A stretch of 33,549 nt of DNA, taken from NCBI GenBank assembly GCA_021799035.1, contig JAJZBG010000025.1, forward strand, positions 1-33,549, written 5' to 3'. The position numbers and the translations under genes were made by a program. Under the pieces are notes generated by a model, which was not told where the DNA came from, searched no databases, and saw only the letters and a list, made by a program, of their open reading frames with translations. The DNA is from Actinomycetes bacterium (GTDB taxonomy: Bacteria > Actinomycetota > Acidimicrobiia > Acidimicrobiales > Acidimicrobiaceae). Below, in pieces: positions 1 to 8,593 of this stretch (its first letter is position 1; every line of letters begins with the position of its first letter).

Positions 1-79
1 CCAAAGATAAGCACGCAGAAGGGTCGGCTGCCAGATCGTTAGGTCGCTGCGGCATCAGACGCCTGCGCAAAGCAGCGCC

Positions 80-1396
80 TCATTTCGAGGGAATCCTCTC
101 GATATTTCTCATGTAGCCGCGCAGCACATCAGGGATCAAAATCGAGCCATCGCTCTGCCTATAGGTTTCCACGATCACAGCCCAGATCCTTGCCCATGCA
201 AGCGCAGAGCCGTTCAGCGTATGAACGAATTCAATCTGGTTTGTCTCTGAACTCCTGAACCTGATGTTCGCACGGCGGGCCTGGTAATCCCCAAACCAAC
301 TGACAGAAGAGACTTCCAGCCACAAGCCGGTGCCAGGCGAATAACATTCCAGATCGAAAGTCCTCTTTGAAGAGTTGCCCAGGTCCGAGGTGCACAAGTC
401 CAATACTCGGTAGGTCAGGCCGAGCCTTTGAAGCAGACTCTCAGCCCTGGAAAGGAGCTCGGCGTGCATCTCGCCTGCTTGGTCAGGCGTGGTATAGGCC
501 AGTATCTCAACCTTGTCGAATTCATGAAGCCTCAAAAGGCCGCGGGTGTCCCTTCCGGCTGAGCCGGCTTCTCGCCTGAAGCAAGACGTGTATGCCGTAA
601 GCCGCACCGGAAGATCCTCTTCTTTGAGGATCTCATCCTTAGCCAGAGAGGTGAGAGGCACCTCGGCTGTGGGAATCGCATAGAGATCGTCCCGCTCCAA
701 TCGATAAGCATCTTCTTCGAACTTTGGCAGGTGGCCAGTTGAGACCATGGTTGCGGTTCTCACCAATGTTGGCGGCCGGATCTCCTCGAAGGCATCGGAG
801 TGCGCGTCAAGAGCAAAGTAGCTCAACGCCCGCTCCATGGTTGCACCCAGCCCTCTAAACATCGGAAACATCGATCCTGAAATCTTCGCGGCTCTTTCGA
901 GGTCCAGGATTCCCAGCTCACCCCCTATCTCCCAGTGTGGCTTCCGCTGATGCTCCGAATACGGAGGGAGTTCGATTTCCGGTCCGGAATGCATGCCCGT
1001 CTCAGGAGACCACCATCTGAGAATCACGTTGTCAGCTTCCGACTCTCCAATTGGCGTATCCTCGGAAGGAACATTGGGAATTTTGAGGAGCGAGTCCCTT
1101 CTTTCTGCCTCAAGATTGCTTGCCTTAGACTCCCACTGGGAAAGCTCGTCTCCAACGGCTCGGGATTTTTCGCGAAGCGTGTTTGCAGAGTCCACCTCGC
1201 CAGAACGCATCAGCTTGGCTATCTCTTTGGAGATCGAATTGATCTCCGCCCTGAGTTCGTCTCGCTTGGTGGATGCAGTCCTAGCTTGCTGATCAATGCG
1301 CATTAAGTCATCGAGGACCGCTGCTTCCACTCCTCGCGTCGCAAGCGCCTGTTTTACCTTATCCAAATCATCTCTGACTACGCGGATATCTAACAT
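80..1396 (-). CDS. serS: Seryl-tRNA synthetase
   Basis: Charges tRNA-Ser with serine in the cytoplasm. This is a class II synthetase of 438 residues, a normal length. The N-terminal ~110 residues form the long charged coiled-coil arm that grips the tRNA. The catalytic domain shows TAEVPLT (about 243-249), the motif 2 region FRREAGSAGRDTRG (about 273-286) and a motif 3 region ending in a WARIWAVIVETYR segment. The open frame extends to a GTG at 1429, but SerRS proteins start with MLDIR-like sequence, so I chose the ATG at 1396. This also leaves 26 bp to the divergent ABC gene at 1423. The usual SSCSNFGD-like segment reads SSVSWFGD here, a conservative oddity. Identification is firm; only the start is a choice. 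Confidence 0.96.
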   Translation of the reverse strand: MLDIRVVRDDLDKVKQALATRGVEAAVLDDLMRIDQQARTASTKRDELRAEINSISKEIAKLMRSGEVDSANTLREKSRAVGDELSQWESKASNLEAERRDSLLKIPNVPSEDTPIGESEADNVILRWWSPETGMHSGPEIELPPYSEHQRKPHWEIGGELGILDLERAAKISGSMFPMFRGLGATMERALSYFALDAHSDAFEEIRPPTLVRTATMVSTGHLPKFEEDAYRLERDDLYAIPTAEVPLTSLAKDEILKEEDLPVRLTAYTSCFRREAGSAGRDTRGLLRLHEFDKVEILAYTTPDQAGEMHAELLSRAESLLQRLGLTYRVLDLCTSDLGNSSKRTFDLECYSPGTGLWLEVSSVSWFGDYQARRANIRFRSSETNQIEFVHTLNGSALAWARIWAVIVETYRQSDGSILIPDVLRGYMRNIERIPSK

Positions 1397-1410
1397 TTCT
1401 CTAAATACGG

Positions 1411-1422
1411 TAGCTTGAATAC
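1411..1422 (+). promoter_or_regulatory. Putative leaderless -10 box of the ABC ATPase gene
   Basis: TAGCTT at 1411-1416 is followed by six bases and then the GTG start at 1423. With the usual 6-7 nt distance from -10 to transcription start, the transcript would begin at the start codon. The whole gap to divergent serS is only 26 bp, so both promoters must lie in or next to it. No convincing -35 is visible. Confidence 0.4.
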
Positions 1423-2382
1423 GTGCCAACTATTGAAGTTAACGACCTATATATTGCCTACGGAGAAAAAATTGCAGTAGCGGGAATCTCCTTCAAGGCT
1501 GATTTTGGGGAGGTGTTGACTCTCCTCGGGCCTAACGGTGCCGGAAAAACCTCCACAGTGGAAGCGATCGAGGGCTACCGAAAACCGTCACGCGGAGAGA
1601 TCAGAGTATTGGGGCTCAATCCGCACAAGGAGCTATCCAAGCTTGCGCCTTCGATAGGAGTCATGCTTCAAAATGGCGGCGTCTACCCCAGAATGACTCC
1701 GCTTCAAGCTCTCCGCCTGTTTCACGGCTACTACAAGAAGCCTCTCGATATTGACTATCTGATAGAACTAACCAATCTGAAGGGCACCCTGAAGACCCCA
1801 TACAGGCGCCTTTCGGGAGGGGAGAAGCAGCGACTCTCGTTGGCACTCGCAATCATTGGAAGACCTAAGGTCGTATTTCTGGATGAACCGACCGCCGGCA
1901 TCGACCCGGAGGGGCGCCTTGCTGTAAGAGAGGTGATCAGAAGCTTGAAGTCGCAAGGAGTCTGCGTCCTTCTGACTACCCATGATCTCGAGGAGGCGGA
2001 GCGGCTATCTGACCGCATAATCATCTTGGACAATGGAAAGATCGTCGCCGAAGGGACTCCGGAACAGCTAATGACTGCATCCAGCGGTGACTTCATCCGA
2101 TTTAGCGCCCCAAGCAACCTCGACCTCTCAGAGCTTGCTGCCGAACTCAACACAGCGGTGACAGAGGAGAGGGCTGGCGAGTACGTGGTGTCAACAAAGG
2201 CAACTCCTGAAGGGGTAGCCAAATTGACCTCTTTCCTGGCAAGCAAGAACATTGCCGTTGGAGATATCAGAGCCGCAAAGTCGTCTCTGGAAGACGTGTT
2301 TTTCGCCCTGACAGGGAAGAAGATGGATTCTGAAGTTGTGGGGGAACAAAGCGACCGGCATAGACGAGGAAGGCGCAGATGA
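1423..2382 (+). CDS. ABC-2 type exporter, ATP-binding subunit
   Basis: ATPase of an export-type ABC transporter, 319 residues, on the cytoplasmic face of the membrane. Visible motifs are Walker A GPNGAGKT (36-43), the signature LSGGEKQ (130-136), Walker B VVFLDEP (150-156) and the switch histidine in TTHDLEEAE (187). The C-terminal ~90 residues form the extra domain typical of CcmA/DrrA-like ATPases. It begins with GTG, and its TGA overlaps the ATG of the permease (2379) by 4 bp, so the pair is translationally coupled. The position just before ctaA is common in actinobacteria and hints at a link with cytochrome oxidase or haem metabolism. The substrate cannot be read from sequence. Confidence 0.93.
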   Translation: MPTIEVNDLYIAYGEKIAVAGISFKADFGEVLTLLGPNGAGKTSTVEAIEGYRKPSRGEIRVLGLNPHKELSKLAPSIGVMLQNGGVYPRMTPLQALRLFHGYYKKPLDIDYLIELTNLKGTLKTPYRRLSGGEKQRLSLALAIIGRPKVVFLDEPTAGIDPEGRLAVREVIRSLKSQGVCVLLTTHDLEEAERLSDRIIILDNGKIVAEGTPEQLMTASSGDFIRFSAPSNLDLSELAAELNTAVTEERAGEYVVSTKATPEGVAKLTSFLASKNIAVGDIRAAKSSLEDVFFALTGKKMDSEVVGEQSDRHRRGRRR

Positions 2383-3110
2383 AACCGTACCTGGCACAAG
2401 CAAGAACGGAAATCAGATTGGCTCTTACGCAAGGCGAATCCCTGCTTGTCACCATCGGAATTCCCGTCATCGTCCTTATTGGCCTTTCTCTGACCAAAGC
2501 CCTGCCACTGCCGAGCACAGCTAAATCAGCCACCAGCTTCCTTGTACCCGGCACGATGACCTTGGCAATCATGGCGACTGGCATGGTGTCGTCCTCCATT
2601 GCCACCGGCGTCGAACGCTCCTACGGCGTGCTGAAACGGCTTGGCGCTACGCCTTTGGGCCGACCGGCACTCATGGCGGCAAAAATAACCTCGATCCTCG
2701 TGGTTGAAATCCTTCAGCTTGCCGTCCTCGCAGTGATCGGCCTTCTCCTCGGGTGGCACCCAGAAGGCAACTGGGGCCTTTTTGCTCTTTCAGCGGTCCT
2801 AGCCACCTCAGGCTTCGCGGGGATAGGGCTGTTGATGGCTGGAACGATGAAGTCAGAAGTCATAATCGGGGCGGCAAATGGGATCTATCTGATCATGCTG
2901 TTCATCGGTGGGATCATCATGCCGATCTCCTCGCTTCCTGGAGCCATTGAGACACTCGCTCGCCTACTGCCCGCCGCAGCGCTTTCCGAGTCGCTCTACC
3001 ACGCCATCGGCGTCGGTGGCGGCATACCTCTCTGGGCTTGGCTCAACATGGTCATCTGGGCTATCGGAGCACCGCTGCTGGCAGCAACGAGCTTCCGCTG
3101 GGAGCAGTGA
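2379..3110 (+). CDS. ABC-2 type exporter, membrane subunit
   Basis: Integral membrane permease of 243 residues with about six hydrophobic segments (for example GESLLVTIGIPVIVLIGLSL near the N-terminus and an IMLFIGGIIMPISSLP segment after the middle). The GGIIMPISSLP stretch resembles the conserved loop of ABC-2 permeases of the DrrB/YadH kind. The start overlaps the stop of the ATPase gene, so both form one operon and one transporter. Substrate unknown. In related actinobacteria this pair sits next to ctaA, which suggests but does not prove a role in cytochrome oxidase biogenesis. Confidence 0.9.
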   Translation: MKPYLAQARTEIRLALTQGESLLVTIGIPVIVLIGLSLTKALPLPSTAKSATSFLVPGTMTLAIMATGMVSSSIATGVERSYGVLKRLGATPLGRPALMAAKITSILVVEILQLAVLAVIGLLLGWHPEGNWGLFALSAVLATSGFAGIGLLMAGTMKSEVIIGAANGIYLIMLFIGGIIMPISSLPGAIETLARLLPAAALSESLYHAIGVGGGIPLWAWLNMVIWAIGAPLLAATSFRWEQ

Positions 3111-3141
3111 CGCTGCCCTTATTAACGCATGCCGTCTCGTC

Positions 3142-3154
3142 TAGCATGTAGACC
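3142..3154 (+). promoter_or_regulatory. Putative leaderless -10 box of ctaA
   Basis: TAGCAT at 3142-3147 lies seven bases before the GTG start at 3155, and there is no purine-rich ribosome-binding site in between. This suits a leaderless mRNA. It would give ctaA its own promoter in the 44-bp gap behind the permease gene. Confidence 0.4.
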
Positions 3155-4105
3155 GTGTCGTTACTGCAATCGGAAAAGTTCAAGTTCTCCCCTAGTACAT
3201 TCAAGAAATTTGCTCTATTTGCGCTGATTGGTCTCGCGGTGATCATTGTCACCGGAGGGGCAGTGAGGCTCACCGGCTCTGGGCTGGGTTGCCCAGACTG
3301 GCCAACCTGTCAGGGCCACCAGTATGTAGCTCAGCTCTCATTTCATCCGATGGTTGAGTTCGTCAACAGGGTAATAACGATCTTCATGACAGTTGCAGTC
3401 ATACTCGCCGTGGGCGCATCTTTCCTCCGCAAGCCATTCAGGAAAGACCTTGCATGGCTCAGCTTTGGTCTGATCATCGGGATATTCGCACAAATCATTT
3501 TGGGTGGCATAACTGTCCTGGAGAAACTGGCTCCTCCATTCGTGATGGCGCACTTCCTGCTTTCACAGGCAATAGTTGCTGATGGGCTGGTACTTTACAA
3601 GCGCGCATCAATTTCGGATAAGCCGGCGGTCCGCATGGTCTCACGAGAAACTCTATGGCTCGGCCGACTTATGATTGCAAACCTTGCAATTGTTCTTATG
3701 GTTGGAACTGCCGTTACAGGAAGTGGACCTCATTCCGGGAGCCCCATCGCGCCGCGACTGCCATTCCCGCTCAGAGCAGTGGCAGAGCTTCACGCAGACA
3801 CGGTACTCTTCCTCATAGGCCTCACATTGGCGTCGCTATTCCTTCTAGCCTCATCAAAGGCGCCTGACGAAATCCAGAAAAGAGGAAGGACGCTTCTTTG
3901 GGTCATGGCGGGGCAAGGAACTCTCGGATACATCCAGTACTTCTCCAAGCTTCCAGCTCTGCTGGTTGGATTCCACATAGCAGGAGCTACGCTAGTTTGG
4001 ATCTTGATGATTTGGCATTATCTCGGCTTCTTTGCCAGACCGGCCGAGAATGAAGCTCTTGATCTAGCTGGCAGATTGAAAACGTCTGACATGGCCCAAG
4101 CCTAG
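3155..4105 (+). CDS. ctaA: Haem A synthase (COX15/CtaA family)
   Basis: Oxidises the C8 methyl of haem O to give haem A for aa3-type cytochrome c oxidase. The 316-residue polytopic protein has about eight membrane segments. The family hallmark is at residues ~31-49: GGAVRLTGSGLGCPDWPTC. It contains the first-loop cysteine pair and follows the first transmembrane helix. Conserved haem-ligand histidines occur at the ends of later helices (for example in the PFVMAHFLLSQ and LVGFHIAGA stretches). The GTG start fits the -10-like box seven bases upstream. clpS begins 11 bp after the stop. The upstream ABC exporter and ctaA form a block often seen in actinobacteria. Confidence 0.93.
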   Translation: MSLLQSEKFKFSPSTFKKFALFALIGLAVIIVTGGAVRLTGSGLGCPDWPTCQGHQYVAQLSFHPMVEFVNRVITIFMTVAVILAVGASFLRKPFRKDLAWLSFGLIIGIFAQIILGGITVLEKLAPPFVMAHFLLSQAIVADGLVLYKRASISDKPAVRMVSRETLWLGRLMIANLAIVLMVGTAVTGSGPHSGSPIAPRLPFPLRAVAELHADTVLFLIGLTLASLFLLASSKAPDEIQKRGRTLLWVMAGQGTLGYIQYFSKLPALLVGFHIAGATLVWILMIWHYLGFFARPAENEALDLAGRLKTSDMAQA

Positions 4106-4115
4106 GATCGGAAAG

Positions 4116-4415
4116 ATGGCCGCCAAACTTCAAACGACACCAGTCGTCGAACACATCAGCTTTCCTTCGGAGATGTTCGCGGATGACCGACCCTGGAAGG
4201 TTGTCGTCTGGAATGATCCCATCAATCTCATGACATATGTAACTTGGGTGTTTCAACGCCTGTTCGGGTATTCTCTCGAAAAAGCCCAGGAGCTCATGAT
4301 GGAAGTGCACACCAAAGGCAAAGCCGTCGTCACATCAGGCGAGCGAGAGAAGGCCGAGCTAGACGCCTACAGGCTTCACGAGTACGGCCTCTGGGCAACT
4401 ATAGAACAGGACTGA
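4116..4415 (+). CDS. clpS: ATP-dependent Clp protease adaptor ClpS
   Basis: Small adaptor (99 residues) that binds N-degron substrates and hands them to the ClpA/ClpC-ClpP protease. The central stretch WKVVVWNDPINLMTYVTWVF holds the family's ND-x-x-N-x-M core. It is followed by the LMMEVHTKGKAVV helix and the GEREKAE segment, all typical. The C-terminus LWATIEQD is characteristic of actinobacterial ClpS. A GGAAAG ribosome-binding site lies just before the ATG. Only one base separates its TGA from the next ATG (4417), so it is co-transcribed with the DUF2017 gene. Confidence 0.95.
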   Translation: MAAKLQTTPVVEHISFPSEMFADDRPWKVVVWNDPINLMTYVTWVFQRLFGYSLEKAQELMMEVHTKGKAVVTSGEREKAELDAYRLHEYGLWATIEQD

Positions 4416-4416
4416 G

Positions 4417-4872
4417 ATGGCTTCACGTGAGATCAAGAAGCTAAGCGAAGACAGGTATAAACTAGACCTGCATCCTCAGATCCGCCAGCTTCTTTCGGAC
4501 CTGAAGCAGACAACACTAGATCACATAGAAGAAGGTTCTCCTGCTGCAAAGCGAATCTACCCGATTGCCTACAGTGGCTCCGCGGAGATGGAAATGGACT
4601 TTGAAAAATTGACCAGGAAGCCGCTCATGAACCATCATCGCGAAAACTTGGCTTTGTTTGAGAGCAGTCTATCGAAATCGGTACTTACCCAGAACGAAGT
4701 GCTTGCGTGGATCGGATCACTCAACGACATGAGGCTTGTACTTGGCACAGCTCTTGACCTCGACGAAGATCAACCTTCTCCTAGCGAGGATGACCCCAAT
4801 TACGAAGGATATGTGATTTACGATTTACTTACGTATTTGCAGGGAGTATTAATCGAAGAGATACAAAACTGA
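4417..4872 (+). CDS. DUF2017 family protein
   Basis: 151-residue soluble protein of unknown function. I recognise it mainly by its place right after clpS, where actinobacteria carry a DUF2017 gene, and by its composition: a helical acidic protein with an LALFESSLSKSVLTQNEVLAWIGSLNDMRLVLGT segment and a C-terminal YVIYDLLTYLQGVLIEEI helix. The motif pattern of ending in a long helix after an RLVLGTALD stretch fits the family. A role with Clp-dependent proteolysis is inferred from the gene pairing alone. No catalytic motif is visible. Confidence 0.82.
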   Translation: MASREIKKLSEDRYKLDLHPQIRQLLSDLKQTTLDHIEEGSPAAKRIYPIAYSGSAEMEMDFEKLTRKPLMNHHRENLALFESSLSKSVLTQNEVLAWIGSLNDMRLVLGTALDLDEDQPSPSEDDPNYEGYVIYDLLTYLQGVLIEEIQN

Positions 4873-4970
4873 ATCGGAGGAGCCAGTCACCCCAGAACTC
4901 TCGGGGAGAGCTGCTTTTAGAACCGGGGCCAACTCAATCACAGACAACCTCGACGATTTAAGGACGTGAA

Positions 4971-6662
4971 ATGAGCCAGGTTTCAAAAAGAGTTATAGCA
5001 GCCGGGTTTCAAAACCATCCCAAGGCCGCAAAGTTGGTTCAGGATGCCCTCTCTCCATCGGCTGAGCTCGACTTCGCTGAGATTTTAGTCAATCAAGACA
5101 GTGCCAGAGGAGCTGCGGCGCTTGTTATTGGGCCGGCCTTTGACTTTGACTCTGATGTCGCCTGCCAGATTGCGCTAAATTGCATCGAAGACGGGACAAA
5201 CCTGGTAATCATAGGTCTTCCTTGCCAAGCAGACTCTCCTTTTTGGCAAGAGTTCATTGGGGCAAAACCCCTATTCTCCAAACCGGCAGGAGAGTGGTTT
5301 TTCAACATTGGCAGCTCCTGCAGTCTTTCGGCGCGACTTCCCGAAGAATTTGCCGCAAGCGGCCAGCTGACAGTTTTGGAACCTCGAGGTGACTCCCAAG
5401 TTCTGCTGAGCACCAGCATTGCATTCAGAAATTATGCCACAGCCACCATAAGCCACCATCTGGGCTCCACGATATGCGTTCTCGGATTGGCGCCCACCTC
5501 CGATCACGTCTCGGAAGATCTTGCAAGCCTCATCCGGCGAGCTGCGATGATCGGCCAAGAACCAGCAAAGGGGCTACATATTGGTTCTCTGGGAGTTGGA
5601 ATCGTCGGATACGGGCCCTTTGGCGGCATGGGCACCTACCATGCAACTGCAGTGGCAGAGACAGAAGGGATGCATCTAGTTGCCGTCGTTGATAGCGACG
5701 CCGAAAGGCGCAGTGCAGCACTTCATGACTTTCCAGACGCCAGGGCTTACGCCACTGCCGAAGAGATGGCGCAAGACGACGAAGTAGATATCGCTGTCAT
5801 CGCGACACCACCGATCAGCCACGCGAGTCTATCGCTCGCGCTCCTGGACGCGGGAAAGCATGTGATCAGCGAGAAACCGATGTGCCTGAGCCTGAGAGAA
5901 GCCAGGCTGTTGATCGACAAGGCAAGTGCCAAAAACCGGATGTTCAGCGTAAACCAAAACCGAAGATGGGATAGTGATTTTCGCTCCATAATCTACGCCG
6001 TCGAAGGTGGCAGCATCGGTAGCCTATTCAACATCGAAACATTTGTGGGCGGTTTCGAGCATCCCTGTCGAGCTTGGCACTCAGAGGAATCGATCTCAGG
6101 CGGAGCCGTCTTCGACTGGGGTTCACATCACGTGGACCAGATAACGCAACTCTATGGGAGCGCTCCGGCCAAAGTCAGTGCATCCCAGCACAAGCGGGTT
6201 TGGCACGACGTTACGAATGTGGACCAGATACGTGTTCACATGCTTTGGGAGGACGGCAGGGAAGCTGAGTTCTTTCAAAGCGATATCGCGGCAATTAGGA
6301 AGCCCAAGTACTTCATTCAGGGAACTAAGGGCACTATCATTGGGAATTATCGTCCGATAGTCGAGGAGACTGTCAGCTTGCCGTTTGGTTATGAAGAGCG
6401 TGAGCACCACTATGCCGAAGCTCCCGCCGCCCTGAGACTTTCAAGGTACGAAAGTGGGATTGGACTGGTCGAGGAGAGTATGCCGCTGGCACGAAAGCAA
6501 CGGTTTGCGTTTCATAAGAACGTGGCTGACCATCTTCTACTAGGTGAGCCCTTGGCAGTTCGCCCTGAGTCCGTTGCCGGAGTGATCGCTACCCTTGAAG
6601 CTGCACAGCTTTCTGCGACTACGGACTCCCAATACGTCAAGCTTAGCGAGGTGGAATGTTAA
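4971..6662 (+). CDS. Gfo/Idh/MocA oxidoreductase with an extra N-terminal domain
   Basis: Predicted NAD(P)-dependent sugar or polyol oxidoreductase, 563 residues, against ~330-380 for the family. Residues ~1-200 form a separate alpha/beta domain (stretches such as AALVIGPAFDFD and NLVIIGLPCQ). I cannot name it with certainty; its strand-helix pattern could be ThuA-like or another GATase-like fold. The Gfo/Idh/MocA part starts at ~205 with the Rossmann motif GVGIVGYGPFGGMG (208-221). It shows EKP (301-303) and the catalytic-type GGAVFDWGSHH (377-387). AAGGA is placed well before the ATG. Its 3' end overlaps the next gene (6656) by 7 bp, so it is the first gene of a cassette with a second Gfo/Idh/MocA enzyme. 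Substrate unknown. Confidence 0.85.
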   Translation: MSQVSKRVIAAGFQNHPKAAKLVQDALSPSAELDFAEILVNQDSARGAAALVIGPAFDFDSDVACQIALNCIEDGTNLVIIGLPCQADSPFWQEFIGAKPLFSKPAGEWFFNIGSSCSLSARLPEEFAASGQLTVLEPRGDSQVLLSTSIAFRNYATATISHHLGSTICVLGLAPTSDHVSEDLASLIRRAAMIGQEPAKGLHIGSLGVGIVGYGPFGGMGTYHATAVAETEGMHLVAVVDSDAERRSAALHDFPDARAYATAEEMAQDDEVDIAVIATPPISHASLSLALLDAGKHVISEKPMCLSLREARLLIDKASAKNRMFSVNQNRRWDSDFRSIIYAVEGGSIGSLFNIETFVGGFEHPCRAWHSEESISGGAVFDWGSHHVDQITQLYGSAPAKVSASQHKRVWHDVTNVDQIRVHMLWEDGREAEFFQSDIAAIRKPKYFIQGTKGTIIGNYRPIVEETVSLPFGYEEREHHYAEAPAALRLSRYESGIGLVEESMPLARKQRFAFHKNVADHLLLGEPLAVRPESVAGVIATLEAAQLSATTDSQYVKLSEVEC

Positions 6663-7699
6663 AGGGGAGCAAGGAATCAGGCTCCAGGAGAATCCGGATT
6701 GGCGTAATCGGAGCTACTTCATATGTGGCCAAAGCAGCTGTGATCCCGGCAATTCTCGAATCGCACCAAGCCGAGCTTGTTGCGCTCGCGTCTCGAAGCG
6801 ACACGAGAAGGCTCCCACATAAACGTGGAGTAAGGATCTTCGACAGCTACGAGGAGTTGATGCAAGCTGAAGAAGTCGATGCGGTTTATATCCCGATCCC
6901 CAACTCGCTGCATGCAGAGGCGGCAAAGTTTGCACTCGCCAACGGAAAGCACGTGCTTTGCGAAAAGCCTATGGCAATTTCAGAGCAGGAAGTTCGGGAG
7001 CTGGCTGAGTTCGCCAACGCCAACAACAAGATCTTGATGGAAGCGTACATGACGCACTACCATCCAAGAAACCGGGAATTGATGGGCGTGGTCACAGCTA
7101 GGCACGCTGTCAAAGTCCGCCATGTCCACGCAGGATTCACTGGGACGCTTGAACGTGAAGACGACTTCAGATGGCGGCCAGAGATGGGAGGCGGCTCCCT
7201 CAGAGATGTGGGCGTCTACCTGATCTCACCGATACTCGAATCGGCAGGCCAGCTTCCAGAATCCGTATATGGCCAGGCGATTTACAGTGCTTCTGGAGTT
7301 GACGAGAGCTTTGCCGGCCTTCTGAGCTTCAAGAATGGAATGAGCGCAACTATATTCTCGTCCTTTATCTCGGGCGAAGGCCAGTACCTTAGGTTCACAC
7401 TTGAGAAGGGCAGGATCAGCTTAGTGAACGCCTTTACTCCAACGCTCGACGACAACCTGTTCGAAGTGAGCAACCTGAACGGCAAGTTGCAGACCTTCAA
7501 GACCAAGCCAGCAAATTCTTACCTGGAGATGGTAAATCACTTCTGTGACCTGGCAAACAACCGCGTCAAGCCATTGAGGCCACTAACCACAACCTTGTCG
7601 GTCCAGCGAATCGTAGATCACCTGTTGCTCTCAGCACAGCACCGTCGTGTCGAGTATCTGAGCCCGATCTCCCAGCTAGATGGGACCAATTCTTCCTGA
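6656..7699 (+). CDS. Gfo/Idh/MocA family oxidoreductase
   Basis: Predicted NAD(P)-dependent oxidoreductase of sugars or related polyols, 347 residues, a usual length. The N-terminal Rossmann fold begins IRIGVIGATSYVAKAAVIPA (13-32). The conserved EKP is at 103-105 (CEKPMA). The catalytic-domain segment GGGSLRDVGVYLISP (178-192) matches the G-G-x-L-x-D-x-G-x-Y pattern with Asp184 and Tyr188. This pattern resembles the glucose-fructose oxidoreductase/dihydrodiol dehydrogenase branch, a different branch from the GGAVFDWGSHH type of the preceding gene. The 7-bp overlap with that gene implies coupled translation, and perhaps two consecutive redox steps on one substrate. That last point is inference. 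Confidence 0.9.
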   Translation: MLKGSKESGSRRIRIGVIGATSYVAKAAVIPAILESHQAELVALASRSDTRRLPHKRGVRIFDSYEELMQAEEVDAVYIPIPNSLHAEAAKFALANGKHVLCEKPMAISEQEVRELAEFANANNKILMEAYMTHYHPRNRELMGVVTARHAVKVRHVHAGFTGTLEREDDFRWRPEMGGGSLRDVGVYLISPILESAGQLPESVYGQAIYSASGVDESFAGLLSFKNGMSATIFSSFISGEGQYLRFTLEKGRISLVNAFTPTLDDNLFEVSNLNGKLQTFKTKPANSYLEMVNHFCDLANNRVKPLRPLTTTLSVQRIVDHLLLSAQHRRVEYLSPISQLDGTNSS

Positions 7700-7735
7700 G
7701 GAAATACCGGCCATCTGATTAGGGTTCTAAATACC

Positions 7736-8593
7736 ATGAAAACAGAGTGGGTGAGAGTTAGCGACGATTGCAGACTGGCGATTGACATTATTGATGGCGA
7801 CCGAGACGGCTTCCTGCTAGTTCATGGACTGGCTTCCAACGCCAGGCTTTGGGACGGCTTGTCACGAGAGCTCAGCTCACTTGGATACAAAGTTGCCATT
7901 GTCGACCAGCGAGGACATGGAAGGTCCGACAAGCCGCAAACGGGATACGACTTCGCCACGGTTTCGCGTGATTTGGCCGTCGTAACAGAACACCTAAGCA
8001 GCACGTCCGGATTCGTCCAACCAGTTATCGCTGGCCAATCATGGGGAGCCGCAGTCGCAGAGTCTTTCGCCAGTGATTATGGACAACTTGTTGGAGGGGT
8101 TGTGGCTGTTGACGGAGGGATGACCGCTCTGGCGGAGCGATTCCCCGAATGGTCTGAATGCAAAGCACTTCTTGCACCCCCAAATATGCTCGGCATCCCT
8201 TGGGAGCATTTCGAGTCCCTGGTCAGGTCCAACCATCCCGACTGGCCCGAGAGTGGGATACAAGGAGTCCTTGCCAATATGGAAAGACTCCCTGACGGCA
8301 CTTTCCGGCCTTGGCTAAGTCGAGAACATCATATGGAGATCCTCTGGCATTTATGGCAGCACAATCCATTCGATGTTTGTGAAAAGATTGGCGTTCCAAT
8401 CCTTTTCGTCGCAGCCGGAGGAGATCCCATTCGAGACGAAGCCAAAGAGGTTGGCCTTGAGAGGCTATCAAAGATCGCACGAAAATCTAAGACGGTCTGG
8501 TTCAACCCCGCAGACCACGATATACATGCGCAGTTTCCGGAGCAGCTTGCCAAACTCATGCATGCCGAACTCACTGCAGGAATTCTCTCATGA
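7736..8593 (+). CDS. Alpha/beta hydrolase
   Basis: 285-residue hydrolase of the alpha/beta-fold superfamily. Oxyanion-hole motif HGLASNARLW starts at His30; DQRGHGRSD (57-65) is the usual strand-4 loop. The nucleophile elbow is GQSWGA with Ser102. The acid is probably Asp230 (AGGDP) and the base His261 or His264 (ADHDIHAQFP). No signal peptide is seen, so it is cytoplasmic. It lies 36 bp after the second oxidoreductase gene, and its stop overlaps the start of the next gene (ATGA at 8590), so it is translated together with the cyanophycinase-like fusion protein. Exact substrate (ester, lactone or other) cannot be told. Confidence 0.9.
   Translation: MKTEWVRVSDDCRLAIDIIDGDRDGFLLVHGLASNARLWDGLSRELSSLGYKVAIVDQRGHGRSDKPQTGYDFATVSRDLAVVTEHLSSTSGFVQPVIAGQSWGAAVAESFASDYGQLVGGVVAVDGGMTALAERFPEWSECKALLAPPNMLGIPWEHFESLVRSNHPDWPESGIQGVLANMERLPDGTFRPWLSREHHMEILWHLWQHNPFDVCEKIGVPILFVAAGGDPIRDEAKEVGLERLSKIARKSKTVWFNPADHDIHAQFPEQLAKLMHAELTAGILS

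Noticed and set aside
1755-2432. 225-codon minus-strand frame inside the ABC exporter genes
   Set aside because: It is antisense to conserved ABC motifs and Ser/Arg-rich, as shadows often are.
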